A stretch of 64,000 nucleotides of DNA from Colwellia sp. 75C3 (GCF_002836255.1 NZ_PJAU01000057.1:1-64000); one strand, 5' to 3'. Shown: positions 54,700-63,750, counted from the first letter of the stretch. Translations and numbers: made by a program. Notes: a model not told the origin generated them from the letters alone.

Positions 54700-55764
54700 A
54701 TGGTTTCAAGTTCAAATCAAAGTTCTATCGCTAAAGCTTTTGTCACTGTTGCTGCAATTTTTATCATTTTTGCGGGCATTAAAATTGCGGCGAGTATATT
54801 AGTACCTTTTTTACTCTCTATATTTATCGCAATCATCTGTAACCCATTAATTAATAAAGCCAGTGCATTGAAAATACCGAAAGCATTTTCTATCATCTCT
54901 GTTATTGCCGTTTTTGTCTCCATGGCTGTTTTTTTAACGGGCTTAGTGGGCAGTTCGTTGAATGAACTCTCTACGCATATACCTCTATACAGAGCACAAC
55001 TCAAAGAGCAATTTGCTTGGTTAACAGACTTTCTTAGCAGCCACGATATTAAACTCTCTTCATCGATAGTAACTGAATATTTTGATCCTGCAGCAGCGAT
55101 GGGATTAGCCGCTGAAATGTTATCAAGTTTTGGCTCAGTGATGACAAACCTATTTCTGATCATCTTAACCGTCGTCTTTGTATTGTTTGAATCGTCTTCT
55201 TTTTCTCATAAGTTACATTTAGCGCTAGATGACCCGCAAATGCGCTTGAAACAAATTGAGCGATTCCTTTCTTCAGTTAACGATTATATCGCCATTAAAA
55301 CGTTAGTGAGTATTGCTACTGGCTGTATCGTTTCGCTGATGTTATGGGCTTTTGGTTTAGACTTCTATTTATTGTGGGGCGTGTTGGCCTTTTTACTTAA
55401 TTATATTCCCAATATCGGTTCTATCATTGCTGCAGTACCACCAATGACATTAGCTATTTTACAACTGGGTATAGGAGAAGCTGGCTTAATAGGTTTAGGT
55501 TTTATTTCAATTAATATGATCATGGGCAATATTATTGAGCCTAGGTATCTTGGCAAAGGTCTCGGCTTATCTACGTTAGTGGTTTTTTTATCACTGATTT
55601 TTTGGGGCTGGTTGCTTGGCACTGTCGGTATGTTATTAAGTGTACCGCTGACGATGATATTAAAGATAGGTTTAGAGAGTTCACCAGAAGGTCGATGGTT
55701 AGCAGTGTTATTAAGCGATGAAGATGAGCTGGTTGATAAAACCGAGCAAGCTTTACTTGATTAG
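54700..55764 (+). CDS. AI-2E family transporter (PerM/YdiK type, 354 aa)
   Basis: A PF01594 membrane protein with about eight hydrophobic segments: an N-terminal pair (about 10-55), one at about 60-85, then helices at about 150-350. Motifs are NYIPNIGSIIAAVPP (about 227-241) and the C-terminal GWLLGTVGMLLSVPLTMILKI. Members include the quorum-signal exporter TqsA, Na+/H+ antiporters and unassigned transporters, so the substrate is open. It is preceded by AAGGAAAA. Confidence 0.88.
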   Translation: MVSSSNQSSIAKAFVTVAAIFIIFAGIKIAASILVPFLLSIFIAIICNPLINKASALKIPKAFSIISVIAVFVSMAVFLTGLVGSSLNELSTHIPLYRAQLKEQFAWLTDFLSSHDIKLSSSIVTEYFDPAAAMGLAAEMLSSFGSVMTNLFLIILTVVFVLFESSSFSHKLHLALDDPQMRLKQIERFLSSVNDYIAIKTLVSIATGCIVSLMLWAFGLDFYLLWGVLAFLLNYIPNIGSIIAAVPPMTLAILQLGIGEAGLIGLGFISINMIMGNIIEPRYLGKGLGLSTLVVFLSLIFWGWLLGTVGMLLSVPLTMILKIGLESSPEGRWLAVLLSDEDELVDKTEQALLD

Positions 55765-55795
55765 GTAACAGAAATGGCTCTAAACCAGTCTCAAG

Positions 55796-55828
55796 AGGAC
55801 GTTTGAGTAGTCATCGCTCATTCGTCCT
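55796..55828. terminator. Hairpin between convergent genes (weak terminator)
   Basis: AGGACG (55796-55801) pairs with CGTCCT (55823-55828), with an inner TGAG/CTCA pair. No clear T-run follows. It lies between the AI-2E permease gene and the convergent LprI-like gene. Confidence 0.4.
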
Positions 55829-55854
55829 AAAACAACTTCAAATAGAGTAAATAA

Positions 55855-56286
55855 CTAAGGAGTAGGATTAGTTGTTTTAATGTTACTGAGCGCGGTTATC
55901 CTGCTTTGACTTAACATCACGTAACACGTTTTATAGGCCAAATCTGCACCTCTTTCAGGGGATATTGCCAGATATTGCCAACGACAATCATTTTCCCTGT
56001 AAGTAATAAAATTACTTTGCGATCGCTTAAACATCTTTAATGCCGAGTAACGACCATTAACTAATGCTTTTTCTTCCAAATTAAAGGTATGTAAATTTAC
56101 CCAGGTTTGTAATTCTCGATCAACAAAGGATATAACGCTGTCTAAACAACGAGACAGTGGCGCAAAGGATATTTTTTCAGCATTTTGTTGACGACACTCT
56201 TCAATGCTTTTTGTCGCATTAGCAGGTGATATCATCAATAAATGACAGAAAAGTGTGGCGACTAAAAAGGTTTTATTACGGATCAT
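55855..56286 (-). CDS. LprI-like (DUF1311) periplasmic protein (143 aa)
   Basis: A signal peptide covers about residues 1-24 (FLVATLFCHLLMISPANA). The mature part has the DUF1311/LprI pattern of spaced cysteines (SIEECRQQNAE, PLSRCLDSV, ENDCRWQY, YKTCYVML), likely forming two disulfides. LprI of mycobacteria inhibits lysozyme, but most members are uncharacterised. It is convergent with the AI-2E permease gene. Confidence 0.75.
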   Translation of the reverse strand: MIRNKTFLVATLFCHLLMISPANATKSIEECRQQNAEKISFAPLSRCLDSVISFVDRELQTWVNLHTFNLEEKALVNGRYSALKMFKRSQSNFITYRENDCRWQYLAISPERGADLAYKTCYVMLSQSRITALSNIKTTNPTP

Positions 56287-56404
56287 TTTACGGTTATATA
56301 CTCTAGTTATTACAAAGAAAATTGTTCTTAACGCTAATTTTACCAGAGAACAGTAAATATTAGCGTTAAGTCTAGCTGATAATTAGCTTAATCTACGGTT
56401 TTTA

Positions 56405-56707
56405 TTAGGCAGGTAATACTTTTTTATAAGGTTTTACCGTCACTTTTTTATAAACACCGGCACTGATGTACGGGTCTTGGTCTGCCCACGTTTGCGCGGC
56501 TGTTAAACTATCAAATTCGGCAACAATTAATGAACCGGTAAATCCAGCTTCACCAGGATCTTCACTATCGATGGCAGGGCATGGGCCTGCAATTAACAAC
56601 TTGCCTTGATCTTGTAAGTCTTTTAATCGTTCAATGTGCTTATCGCGAACAGATAGGCGTAAGCTGAGTGAGTTTTCAACATCTTCACTGTAGATAACAT
56701 AAAACAT
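56405..56707 (-). CDS. yciI: YciI family protein (100 aa)
   Basis: A small ferredoxin-like fold protein; E. coli YciI is 98 aa. It begins [28 protein letters not shown], with His and Asp of the family putative active site in the RDKHIERL and IAGPCPAID regions, and [17 protein letters not shown] near the C-terminus. AAGGAA precedes the start. yciI next to yciB matches the E. coli arrangement. Function is not established. Confidence 0.93.
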   Translation of the reverse strand: MFYVIYSEDVENSLSLRLSVRDKHIERLKDLQDQGKLLIAGPCPAIDSEDPGEAGFTGSLIVAEFDSLTAAQTWADQDPYISAGVYKKVTVKPYKKVLPA

Positions 56708-56760
56708 GACGTGTATTCCTTTAAATAATAAATAGGGTTAACAAATTGTAAACGGATAAT

Positions 56761-57345
56761 TTAATTAGAAGTATTATTTTTCTCATCGATAATCGTGTTG
56801 CTTTCATTCTCATCTTCTTCAAGAGGCAAATACTTATATAGCAATAAAATAGACGTAATAGAAAAGATAAACATTAAGCCGGTTAAACCAAATACTTTAA
56901 AATTAACCCAAGTATCTAGATCATAATTAAAAGCAACGTAGTAATTTAAGCCTGCGCAAAAGAGAAAGAATAGAGCCCAAGCAGCGTTTAATCTTGACCA
57001 AATGTTTTCGGGTAAGGTTAACGACTCACCTAAAAATTCCTTAATGATATTCTTATTGAATAGGGTATTGCTCACTAATAATGCACCCGCGAAAAAGGCA
57101 TTAATAATAGTCACTTTCCACTTAAGAAAAGCATCATTTTGCAAATAAATAGTCAGGCCGCCAAAAACAACTATCAAGCCGAAGATTATCCATTGTTTCG
57201 CCGGAATTTTCTTTTTCATAACCATGAAATAAATGATTTGTAAAAAGGCGGCGATAATTAAACTGCCTGTAGCCCAATAAATACCAGCGATTGAATTAAC
57301 AATAAAAAAAATAACGAGGGGGAAGTACTCAAGGAATAACTGCAT
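56761..57345 (-). CDS. yciB: Inner-membrane protein YciB (IspZ, 194 aa)
   Basis: A five-helix inner-membrane protein linked to septation and envelope synthesis; E. coli YciB is 179 aa. It begins MQLFLEYFPLVIFFIVNSIAGIYWATGSLII. Conserved blocks are AKQWIIFGLIVVFGGLTIYLQNDAFLKWK and WSRLNAAWALFFLFCAGLNYYVAFNYDLDTWVNFKVFGL (residues about 120-160). The C-terminal tail is acidic and Asn-rich. yciI lies 53 bp downstream on the same strand. Confidence 0.94.
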   Translation of the reverse strand: MQLFLEYFPLVIFFIVNSIAGIYWATGSLIIAAFLQIIYFMVMKKKIPAKQWIIFGLIVVFGGLTIYLQNDAFLKWKVTIINAFFAGALLVSNTLFNKNIIKEFLGESLTLPENIWSRLNAAWALFFLFCAGLNYYVAFNYDLDTWVNFKVFGLTGLMFIFSITSILLLYKYLPLEEDENESNTIIDEKNNTSN

Positions 57346-57513
57346 ATAATACCATTGTTCAAAGTGAGCCTAAAAGTGACTATAAAAGTGAAGTTAAACG
57401 CTATTTTAACAATCACGATACGGGAATAAGGCAATTTTAACGAATGCGAGTTTAATAGCCAAGCTTATATTTACTAATTGGTGAACTATAAAAATTTTAT
57501 TTCACCATTGTCA

Positions 57514-57527
57514 TTGATCTTCATCAA
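57514..57527. promoter_or_regulatory. FNR/DNR-type box upstream of norQ
   Basis: TTGATCTTCATCAA is a perfect TTGAT-N4-ATCAA dyad, the site of FNR and the NO-responsive DNR/NNR regulators. Its centre is 90 bp upstream of the norQ ATG. TGTACT at 57547-57552, about 27 bp from the centre, is a plausible -10 for activation at position -41.5. Oxygen limitation or NO is therefore the likely inducer. Confidence 0.85.
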
Positions 57528-57610
57528 CGAACAGGCTTTACGTAATTGTACTTTGATAAGCAGCAAGGTACTTTAACGTCAAGTTCAATTACCATAGATA
57601 AATCACTCTC

Positions 57611-58393
57611 ATGACAGCAGACAAGTTATTTTACCAAGAACAAAGCAATGAAGTATCATTGTTTACTTATGCTTTTGAACACCAACTTCCCGTATTGATA
57701 AAAGGGCCAACAGGTTGTGGTAAAACACGTTTTGTCGCCCATATGGCAGAAAAGCTGAATAAGCCTTTATACACAGTTGCGTGTCATGACGATTTAACCG
57801 CGGCAGACTTAGTCGGCAGACACTTAATTGGTCCTAACGGTACCTATTGGCAAGATGGCCCTTTAACTCGTGCAGTACGTGAAGGCGGCATTTGTTATTT
57901 AGATGAAGTGGTCGAAGCACGTAAAGATACTACCGTGGTTTTGCATCCACTTGCCGATGACCGCCGTATCCTGCCTTTAGAGCGAACAGGAGAGCTACTT
58001 GAAGCTGCACCAGGTTTTATGTTGGTTGTTTCTTATAATCCTGGTTATCAAAACTTACTTAAAGGTATGAAAGCCAGTACCAGACAACGTTTTGTTGCTT
58101 TACGGTTTGAATACCCTAGTGCAGAGCTTGAACAGCAAATTTTGATAAAAGAAGCTAAAGCTGAACCTCATTTAGCCTTTAAATTGGTTGAACTAGCAGG
58201 GGCTTTACGCCGATTAGAGCAAAATGATTTAGATGAAGTTGCCTCAACACGTTTACTTATTTACGCGGCCCGAATGATAAGTTCAGGTATGGACCCATTA
58301 GAAGTTTGCCGCTGTTGTTTAGCTGAACCCTTATCTGATGATCCTCAAACGGTACAAGCCTTGATGGATGTTGCCAGAATTTACTTCGATTAG
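57611..58393 (+). CDS. norQ: NorQ/CbbQ-family MoxR AAA+ ATPase (260 aa)
   Basis: An ATPase of the CbbQ/NirQ/NorQ/GpvN group that works with a VWA partner (NorD) to activate or insert metal in nitric oxide reductase. Walker A is KGPTGCGKTR (31-40), Walker B ICYLDEVVEARKD (about 94-106), and sensor 1 FMLVVSYNPGYQ. The C-terminal RRLEQNDLDEVASTRLLIYAARM is typical of the family. It is preceded by an FNR/DNR box and followed by the norE-like gene. Confidence 0.92.
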   Translation: MTADKLFYQEQSNEVSLFTYAFEHQLPVLIKGPTGCGKTRFVAHMAEKLNKPLYTVACHDDLTAADLVGRHLIGPNGTYWQDGPLTRAVREGGICYLDEVVEARKDTTVVLHPLADDRRILPLERTGELLEAAPGFMLVVSYNPGYQNLLKGMKASTRQRFVALRFEYPSAELEQQILIKEAKAEPHLAFKLVELAGALRRLEQNDLDEVASTRLLIYAARMISSGMDPLEVCRCCLAEPLSDDPQTVQALMDVARIYFD

Positions 58394-58409
58394 TTGTCCT
58401 AGCCATTTT

Positions 58410-59009
58410 ATGAACAGTTCATCAATTTCGACAGCACTTCCAAATAAAGCACGGTCAGATAAAAAATTACCAGGTGATTTAGCCATGTGGTTTTTTATCT
58501 TGGCTGAACTTACTGTCTTTGCCATTTTCTTTATTGGCTTTGCCGTAAATGAACAACTAAACGAAGTAATGTTTAGCCAAGGTAAAGCGCAATTGCATCA
58601 AACGTCAGGCTTAATTAATACTATTGCGTTAATAACCAGTAGTTACTTTGTCGCGTTGGCACTTTCGGCCATGCATAGAGCACAAGCTAAAAAATCGGTG
58701 CTGTTATTACTCACCGCTAAATTTTTTGCTGTCATTTATATTTGTGTCAAAGTTTGGGAATACACCTCGTTATTTGATCAAGGTATAACAATTGAAACGA
58801 ATACATTTTTCACCTTATATTTTTTAATTACTGCTTTTCATTTAATGCACGTTTTATTAGGTATGGTGATTTTAGCGTTTATTGCGCACAGTGCTTGGAC
58901 AAATAAATATCAACATAACGACCTCTCTGCTTTTGAAGCAGGAACGAGTTATTGGCATATGGTGGACTTATTGTGGATTATTCTATTTCCATTGATTTAT
59001 GTTATTTAA
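58410..59009 (+). CDS. norE: NorE-like cytochrome c oxidase subunit III family protein (199 aa)
   Basis: A heme-copper oxidase subunit III-like membrane protein with five helices: PGDLAMWFFILAELTVFAIFFIGF at about 23-46, then about 70-90, 97-115, 125-150 and 175-198. NorE accompanies nitric oxide reductase genes and supports activity but is not catalytic. The ATG at 58410 is preferred; an in-frame ATG at 58368 would overlap norQ by 26 bp and adds an unconserved leader. Neither has a strong ribosome binding site. Confidence 0.85.
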   Translation: MNSSSISTALPNKARSDKKLPGDLAMWFFILAELTVFAIFFIGFAVNEQLNEVMFSQGKAQLHQTSGLINTIALITSSYFVALALSAMHRAQAKKSVLLLLTAKFFAVIYICVKVWEYTSLFDQGITIETNTFFTLYFLITAFHLMHVLLGMVILAFIAHSAWTNKYQHNDLSAFEAGTSYWHMVDLLWIILFPLIYVI

Positions 59010-59022
59010 TCGAAGCTAGTTA

Positions 59023-59316
59023 ATGAACAAGGTAATAAATAAGGATAAAGTAGTGCAAAACAATAGCATCGTTAATGCGGCAACAAAGAGTTGGCTAGTA
59101 CTTATTGTCTTGAGTGTTATCGCTATTTCGTTATCTGAATTTATTGATAATAGAAGTTTATACATTATCAGCGCGTTAATTATTGTAGTTATAAAAGGTC
59201 AACAAATCGTTGATGTTTTTATGGAACTTAAGACCGCGCCCAAATTTTGGCGTGTGTTATTTTTAAGTTATATTGCGCTGCTACCATTAATTATAACCGT
59301 TATATATTTAAGCTAA
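59023..59316 (+). CDS. Cytochrome c oxidase subunit IV-like small membrane protein (NorF-like, 97 aa)
   Basis: Three hydrophobic segments (about 24-40, 46-62 and 78-96) match the small subunit IV family found next to NorE as NorF. ATG at 59023 gives 97 aa; GTG at 59053, preceded by AAGGAT, would give 87 aa and has the better ribosome binding site. It starts 13 bp after norE and is probably cotranscribed. Confidence 0.75.
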   Translation: MNKVINKDKVVQNNSIVNAATKSWLVLIVLSVIAISLSEFIDNRSLYIISALIIVVIKGQQIVDVFMELKTAPKFWRVLFLSYIALLPLIITVIYLS

Positions 59317-59377
59317 CTGTATTGTAGCGGGTATATATTACTCGTCATAAGTAATTAAACGAATCAAGGAGGAAAGC

Positions 59378-59794
59378 ATGATTAATAGAAATCCCAGTCC
59401 TAGTGGAACCTTTGCCATTATTTGTCAGTCGTTATACTTAGCTAACTTACTCCTTTTACCTGGTATTTTCTTTTTAGTATTACTTTATTATTATCGTCAA
59501 TACCAGCAGCAAAAAGCTCACAATGAAGGTATCGAAGACCACGCAGGTAATAATAAAATAAGAAGTCGAAATCTAGGTATAGGCAAGATTCACCTGATAA
59601 GAAGTATACAACTTTCAGTCATCGCGGGTATTTTACTTGTGGTAATACCGTTAGTTGTCATCTATTTCACCTCGCAACTACAAACATCAATCATGGTGGG
59701 ATTAGTTTATTTTGTCACGTTACACGCTGGCTTTGTTCTTATTGGTATGTTGAATTTATCTCGTGCAATGGCAAAAAAGCTCCCTATGTTTTAA
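59378..59794 (+). CDS. Membrane protein of the nor cluster, unknown function (138 aa)
   Basis: Three membrane segments are visible at about 18-40, 78-100 and 104-127, separated by a charged cytoplasmic loop (about 42-74, QYQQQKAHNEGIEDHAGNN). The ribosome binding site AAGGAGG is one of the best in the cluster, so the protein is probably expressed well. It has no domain I recognise. Its place between the norF-like and truncated haemoglobin genes suggests a role in NO respiration or detoxification. Confidence 0.75.
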   Translation: MINRNPSPSGTFAIICQSLYLANLLLLPGIFFLVLLYYYRQYQQQKAHNEGIEDHAGNNKIRSRNLGIGKIHLIRSIQLSVIAGILLVVIPLVVIYFTSQLQTSIMVGLVYFVTLHAGFVLIGMLNLSRAMAKKLPMF

Positions 59795-59855
59795 TATCCT
59801 TTATTCACGTTTCACTCTATAGTTTAATTAACATGCTTTAAGGTCGATGAACTAA

Positions 59856-60281
59856 ATGAATAGAATTGATGATTTCGATCGTATAGGAGGACGAGCTAGC
59901 TTGATCGCTATTAACAAGGTATTTTACGACAAGGTTTATCAACACCCGTGGTTGAAACAGTACTTTCTCAATATTCCTCAGCAGCATATTGAAGATCAGC
60001 AAATTGATTTTATGCAAAAGGTCTTAGGTGGAGAAAATCTATATATTGGTAAAGCACCACCAATAGCACATAGTCATATGTTTATTCCCGATGAGTTATT
60101 TGATGTAAGAAAACAGCTACTTATCGAGACCTTTAGTGAAACTAATACCCATCCTGATCTAATTGATAAATGGTTAAACCTTGATGAATCTTTTAGACGG
60201 ATATTAGTAAAAAAATCTTCCGCTGAATGTAAACCCCGCTTTACCACCGATCCTATTCTAAATTTTGATAAACCTAAATAA
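59856..60281 (+). CDS. Group 1 truncated haemoglobin-like protein (141 aa)
   Basis: A two-over-two globin. IGGRASLIAINKVFYDKVYQHPWLKQYF (about 10-37) holds the B10 tyrosine region (Tyr24) that stabilises bound ligand. MQKVLGG and the AHSHMFI segment (about 71-77) place His72 at the proximal haem-ligand position. Members bind O2 and NO and can oxidise NO to nitrate. In this FNR/DNR-controlled nor cluster an NO-handling role is likely. The stop codon sits at the border of a repeat family A element. Confidence 0.85.
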   Translation: MNRIDDFDRIGGRASLIAINKVFYDKVYQHPWLKQYFLNIPQQHIEDQQIDFMQKVLGGENLYIGKAPPIAHSHMFIPDELFDVRKQLLIETFSETNTHPDLIDKWLNLDESFRRILVKKSSAECKPRFTTDPILNFDKPK

Positions 60282-60448
60282 TATCAATTAAATTATGACC
60301 TACTTGTGCGGGCAAAAATATAACAAGGCTGCATTACTCTTAATCCCAATAGCACGCTACTCTTTAATTGAGCGCCTACCTTAATTTAATTTAATTTATT
60401 TTATTTTCTTTTCGCATAACCAGATCACAAACTAAATGAAGCTGGTAT
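60281..60448. repeat. Diverged repeat family A copy between the haemoglobin gene and norD
   Basis: It begins ATATCAATTAAATTATGACC next to the haemoglobin stop and ends CTGGTAT at 60448. The core (TTAATCCCAATAGCACGCTACT, GAGCGCCTACC) is a diverged match to the copies at 10609 and 36605. It separates the first part of the nor cluster from norD, which has its own FNR-like site just after the element. Confidence 0.6.
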
Positions 60449-60457
60449 AACCTTCTA

Positions 60458-60471
60458 TTGACCCACATCAC
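60458..60471. promoter_or_regulatory. FNR/DNR-like box upstream of norD
   Basis: TTGACCCACATCAC differs from TTGAT-N4-ATCAA at two positions. A -10-like TACAAT (60493-60498) lies about 29 bp from its centre, the spacing of class II FNR-dependent promoters. The norD ATG follows at 60535. It suggests norD can be induced separately from norQ. Confidence 0.65.
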
Positions 60472-60534
60472 AGCAATCGATAATTTTATTGATACAATCT
60501 TACTACTATCTATTTAAATGAATGAAGTACGGCT

Positions 60535-62391
60535 ATGGAAGAGTGGGTTGGTGGACTTTGGCATAAATATATTACTCGTAAAGCAAACCCCGAGTTTGAT
60601 GAGGCACGGGTAAATTTTGATCAAGTAAGTAAATCCGTCGCGATGGTTTTTAGAGCCTTAGGTGGTGATGTTGTTAAACGCGTTGAAGCGGCAACAGGAC
60701 GCGAATATTTAACACGTAAAACCTTCTTGCAAAAAATATCAGGAGATAATCAACTCGTTAGTCTTGCTTGGCAAGATGAAGAAAGCTTACGCTTACCTGA
60801 ATCATTAGCTGTTTTTAATGACAAAACGCTTAATTATGACCTTTACATTTGGCTCGCCGTTTTAGCTGCTCATCATAATGGCAGTTTTCGTCACTGGGCT
60901 AAAGACAATCAAACGTTAGTCGTCGATGTACTCGAGAAATTTCCTGCGCTGCACAACCGATACCGCCGCTTAGCCAAAGCATTCGTAGCGATGCGACCGC
61001 CATTAGATAAATTGCCCCCAATAGAAAGAACGATGGAGCAGTCTATTCAAAATGCCATCTTAACCCCTGGATCGGTTAATGAATTCCCTGTGGTAAATTT
61101 TGCTCCCCAAGCGGTCTGTTTATGGCTTTATCCGTCCGCCAATAGTGATGATGTTTTTGCGCCCGAGAGCGATGAAGATGAACTGTTAAATGATAGTGAA
61201 GATAAAGACGCAGAAAAAAAATCAACCAAAAAATCGACTAGTTCACGAAAAAAGGCTGAGCGCGTTGACTCGCCAGATAGTCGTGGAGGCATGATGATTT
61301 TTCGCCTAGAAAGCTTATTTTCATGGAGTGAGTTTTCTAAAATGGATCGTGGTACGGATGACAGTGATGAAGACGAGGAGGATTATCAAAGTACGATTGA
61401 TGATCTTGATAAAATTACCTTGACCAAAAAACAAGAGCATCAAAAAAGCGGTCAAATAAAAATAGATTTAGATTTACCTTCGGCGTCTCAAGATGATATT
61501 CCACTAGGAGAAGGTATAAAGTTACCTGAGTGGAATTATAAAACGCAAACCTTACAAGAAGACCGTTGTTTATTACAACCAATGTTACCTCGTGATTCGA
61601 CACCAGCTAAATTACCGATAAAATTACAAAAAACAGCAAAAATGATCCAGGCACAGTTTGAGCAGTTACGTAGTGTAAAGTATTGGATGAAAGCTCAACC
61701 GCAAGGGGAAGAGCTTGATCTCAATGCCTGGCTTGATTTTCATGTTGAGAGTAGGACGGCAGCTACGGCGGAAAAAGGCTTATTTCAATCATATAGAGGT
61801 AACAATCGTGATTTATCTTGTTTGTTATTAGCTGACTTATCAATGTCGACAGATTCTTACTTAGACAATGATAATCGTGTTATTGATGTAGTGCAGGAGA
61901 GTTTATTACTCTTTGGTGAAGCATTACAGGCGGTAGGTGATAATTTTGCCATGTATGGTTTTTCTTCAGTAAAACGCAGCAATGTTCGCTTTACTATGCT
62001 TAAAAACTTTAATGAGAAATATAATGATCATGTCAGAGGGCGTATACAGGCAATCACTCCTGGTTTTTATACACGTATGGGGGCGGCTATACGTCAAGCA
62101 ACTAAGGTCATAAGTGAGCAAAAAACAGCGGATAAGTTATTGCTTATTTTAACTGATGGTAAACCTAATGATATCGATCACTATGAAGGTCGTTTTGGTA
62201 TTGAAGATACTCATCAGGCAATTAATGAAGCAAAACGCCTAGGCATCAAACCTTTTTGTATATCGATAGATGTTGATGCACAAGAATATTTACCTTACTT
62301 ATTTGGTAATGATGGTTTTACTCAAATATTAAGGCCGGCGCAATTACCTATACGTTTACCGCAATTGTACCATCAGTTGACTTCACATTAG
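60535..62391 (+). CDS. norD: NorD, VWA-domain nitric oxide reductase activation protein (618 aa)
   Basis: A VWA protein that acts with the NorQ ATPase as a chaperone for nitric oxide reductase. The C-terminal VWA domain (about 425-615) has the MIDAS motif LLLADLSMSTDS and LILTDGKPNDIDHY. The N-terminal half is helical. A charged, low-complexity acidic insert lies at about 205-240 and 265-300 (ESDEDELLNDSEDKDAEKK). Length agrees with NorD of Pseudomonas and Paracoccus (about 610-640 aa). It is separated from norQ by four genes and an intergenic repeat. Confidence 0.93.
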   Translation: MEEWVGGLWHKYITRKANPEFDEARVNFDQVSKSVAMVFRALGGDVVKRVEAATGREYLTRKTFLQKISGDNQLVSLAWQDEESLRLPESLAVFNDKTLNYDLYIWLAVLAAHHNGSFRHWAKDNQTLVVDVLEKFPALHNRYRRLAKAFVAMRPPLDKLPPIERTMEQSIQNAILTPGSVNEFPVVNFAPQAVCLWLYPSANSDDVFAPESDEDELLNDSEDKDAEKKSTKKSTSSRKKAERVDSPDSRGGMMIFRLESLFSWSEFSKMDRGTDDSDEDEEDYQSTIDDLDKITLTKKQEHQKSGQIKIDLDLPSASQDDIPLGEGIKLPEWNYKTQTLQEDRCLLQPMLPRDSTPAKLPIKLQKTAKMIQAQFEQLRSVKYWMKAQPQGEELDLNAWLDFHVESRTAATAEKGLFQSYRGNNRDLSCLLLADLSMSTDSYLDNDNRVIDVVQESLLLFGEALQAVGDNFAMYGFSSVKRSNVRFTMLKNFNEKYNDHVRGRIQAITPGFYTRMGAAIRQATKVISEQKTADKLLLILTDGKPNDIDHYEGRFGIEDTHQAINEAKRLGIKPFCISIDVDAQEYLPYLFGNDGFTQILRPAQLPIRLPQLYHQLTSH

Positions 62392-62424
62392 CTGCTATTA
62401 AACGAATATGAATAAGGGAATAGT

Positions 62425-62625
62425 ATGAGCCAAACGACTAAAACGTGTTTGTATTGTCAATCTGAAAACACTTGTGAAGGTGAAAATAAACAATGTCGAC
62501 ACTGTGGTATGGAATTACCTATAAAACACCCAAATGATAGAAATATTAAGGTAAGATTTTTTGTTAAAGCTTTTTGGCTGATAGCACTATTCTGCCTGGT
62601 TATGGTCTTTTATTTACCCCGTTAA
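62425..62625 (+). CDS. Small zinc-ribbon membrane protein, DnrP-like (66 aa)
   Basis: Two CxxC pairs (CLYCQSEN and CRHCGMEL, residues about 9-12 and 24-27) form a zinc ribbon, and residues about 45-63 form one membrane helix. DnrP-like proteins of this size and layout occur in Pseudomonas denitrification clusters. It starts 34 bp after norD and is probably its operon partner. Its role is unknown. Confidence 0.75.
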   Translation: MSQTTKTCLYCQSENTCEGENKQCRHCGMELPIKHPNDRNIKVRFFVKAFWLIALFCLVMVFYLPR

Positions 62626-62913
62626 AATATTTCATCTCTGCGTTATGGTAAAAGCAGCCAAAGCAGCCAATTTTGTAACACCTTAAAAAGTGTAAGGAAA
62701 AGTTATTTTTTCTTGCGCTTTTTTGCTTTTATTGCTACCAAAAAAAAGTGTTGTTTTTCAAATGACTTATCTTTTCACGACAAAAAATAACAATGTTTAT
62801 CAGTGTATTACGTAATAGTTGTATTTATTTTTCTACTTTCTTGCATTACGGTAAATCTGTCATATGCTTTATGGCACAAGGTAAAATAATAATAAATACG
62901 GATATGCATCAAA

Positions 62914-63189
62914 ATGATCAAATTTCCCAGTGACTTAACAATTGCTCAGGTAGACGAGTACCAAGCTCAAATTCTTCCACTAATAGATGACCAAGATGTG
63001 ATAACCATTGATGACAGTGAGTTAGCGCGCATTGATACTATTGGTGTGCAATTTATCCTTGCAGTTGTTACCTATATTATTGCCCAAGGTAAAGAAATTA
63101 AGTGGCAATCCAAATCAAGCGTCCTAAAAGAAAGCATTCAACAACTTGGCATCAGTGATGCCATTTTATTGCAATACATCATGGATTAA
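62914..63189 (+). CDS. STAS-domain protein (anti-sigma-factor-antagonist type, 91 aa)
   Basis: A stand-alone STAS fold: beta strand VITIDDSELARIDTIGVQFILAVV (about 28-50), with Asp/Thr-rich loop at the position where SpoIIAA-type proteins carry a phosphorylatable Ser (here DTIG, Thr), then KWQSKSSVLKESIQQLGI. It lies 70 bp before a CheY gene and at the head of a CheA-containing operon, where such STAS proteins are commonly found. The partner is not known. Confidence 0.88.
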   Translation: MIKFPSDLTIAQVDEYQAQILPLIDDQDVITIDDSELARIDTIGVQFILAVVTYIIAQGKEIKWQSKSSVLKESIQQLGISDAILLQYIMD

Positions 63190-63258
63190 AGTCTTTGTAT
63201 TTATTATTAAAATATAAACATCCAGAACTTCGAAGTATTAACCTCTGAGGAAACCAGT

Positions 63259-63621
63259 ATGACTAAAGTGTTAGTTGTTGATGACTCAAACTCAATAAGA
63301 GACATGGTCAGTTTTACCCTAAAAAGTGCCGGTTACCAAACCGTCGAAGCTAAAGATGGTCAAGATGGTTTAAGTAAAGCGCAAACCTGTGATTTTGACT
63401 TAGTTATTTCAGATGTAAATATGCCAAATATGGATGGTATTAGTTTATGTACTGAACTACGAAAGTTAGCTAACTTTAAATTCACTCCTATTTTGATGCT
63501 AACAACAGAAAGCTCTACCGATATGAAAATGCGTGGAAAAACGGCTGGCGCAACAGGGTGGTTAGTGAAACCGTTTAATCCCGAAAAATTATTAGCCACC
63601 ATTAAACGTGTGGTTAAGTAA
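63259..63621 (+). CDS. cheY: CheY-like response regulator (120 aa)
   Basis: A single receiver domain: acidic pocket DD at 8-9, phospho-acceptor Asp52 in VISDVNMPNMDG, Thr in MLTTESS and Lys in WLVKPFNPEKLL. GAGGAAA precedes the ATG. It sits between the STAS gene and cheA, so it is expected to receive phosphate from that kinase. The output (flagellar motor or other) cannot be told, as no motor or methyl-accepting gene is in the window. Confidence 0.93.
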   Translation: MTKVLVVDDSNSIRDMVSFTLKSAGYQTVEAKDGQDGLSKAQTCDFDLVISDVNMPNMDGISLCTELRKLANFKFTPILMLTTESSTDMKMRGKTAGATGWLVKPFNPEKLLATIKRVVK

Positions 63622-63750
63622 CATTGTTGGCATCAATGTCTGTTCAATCGTTTTAGTACATCTATCGAACTTATCTTAAGTACCTATTATATAAGTACTT
63701 TGTTGTGGTAATTTCCCTGGTTTTGACAAGGAAAGAGTAGGTAATCTGTT

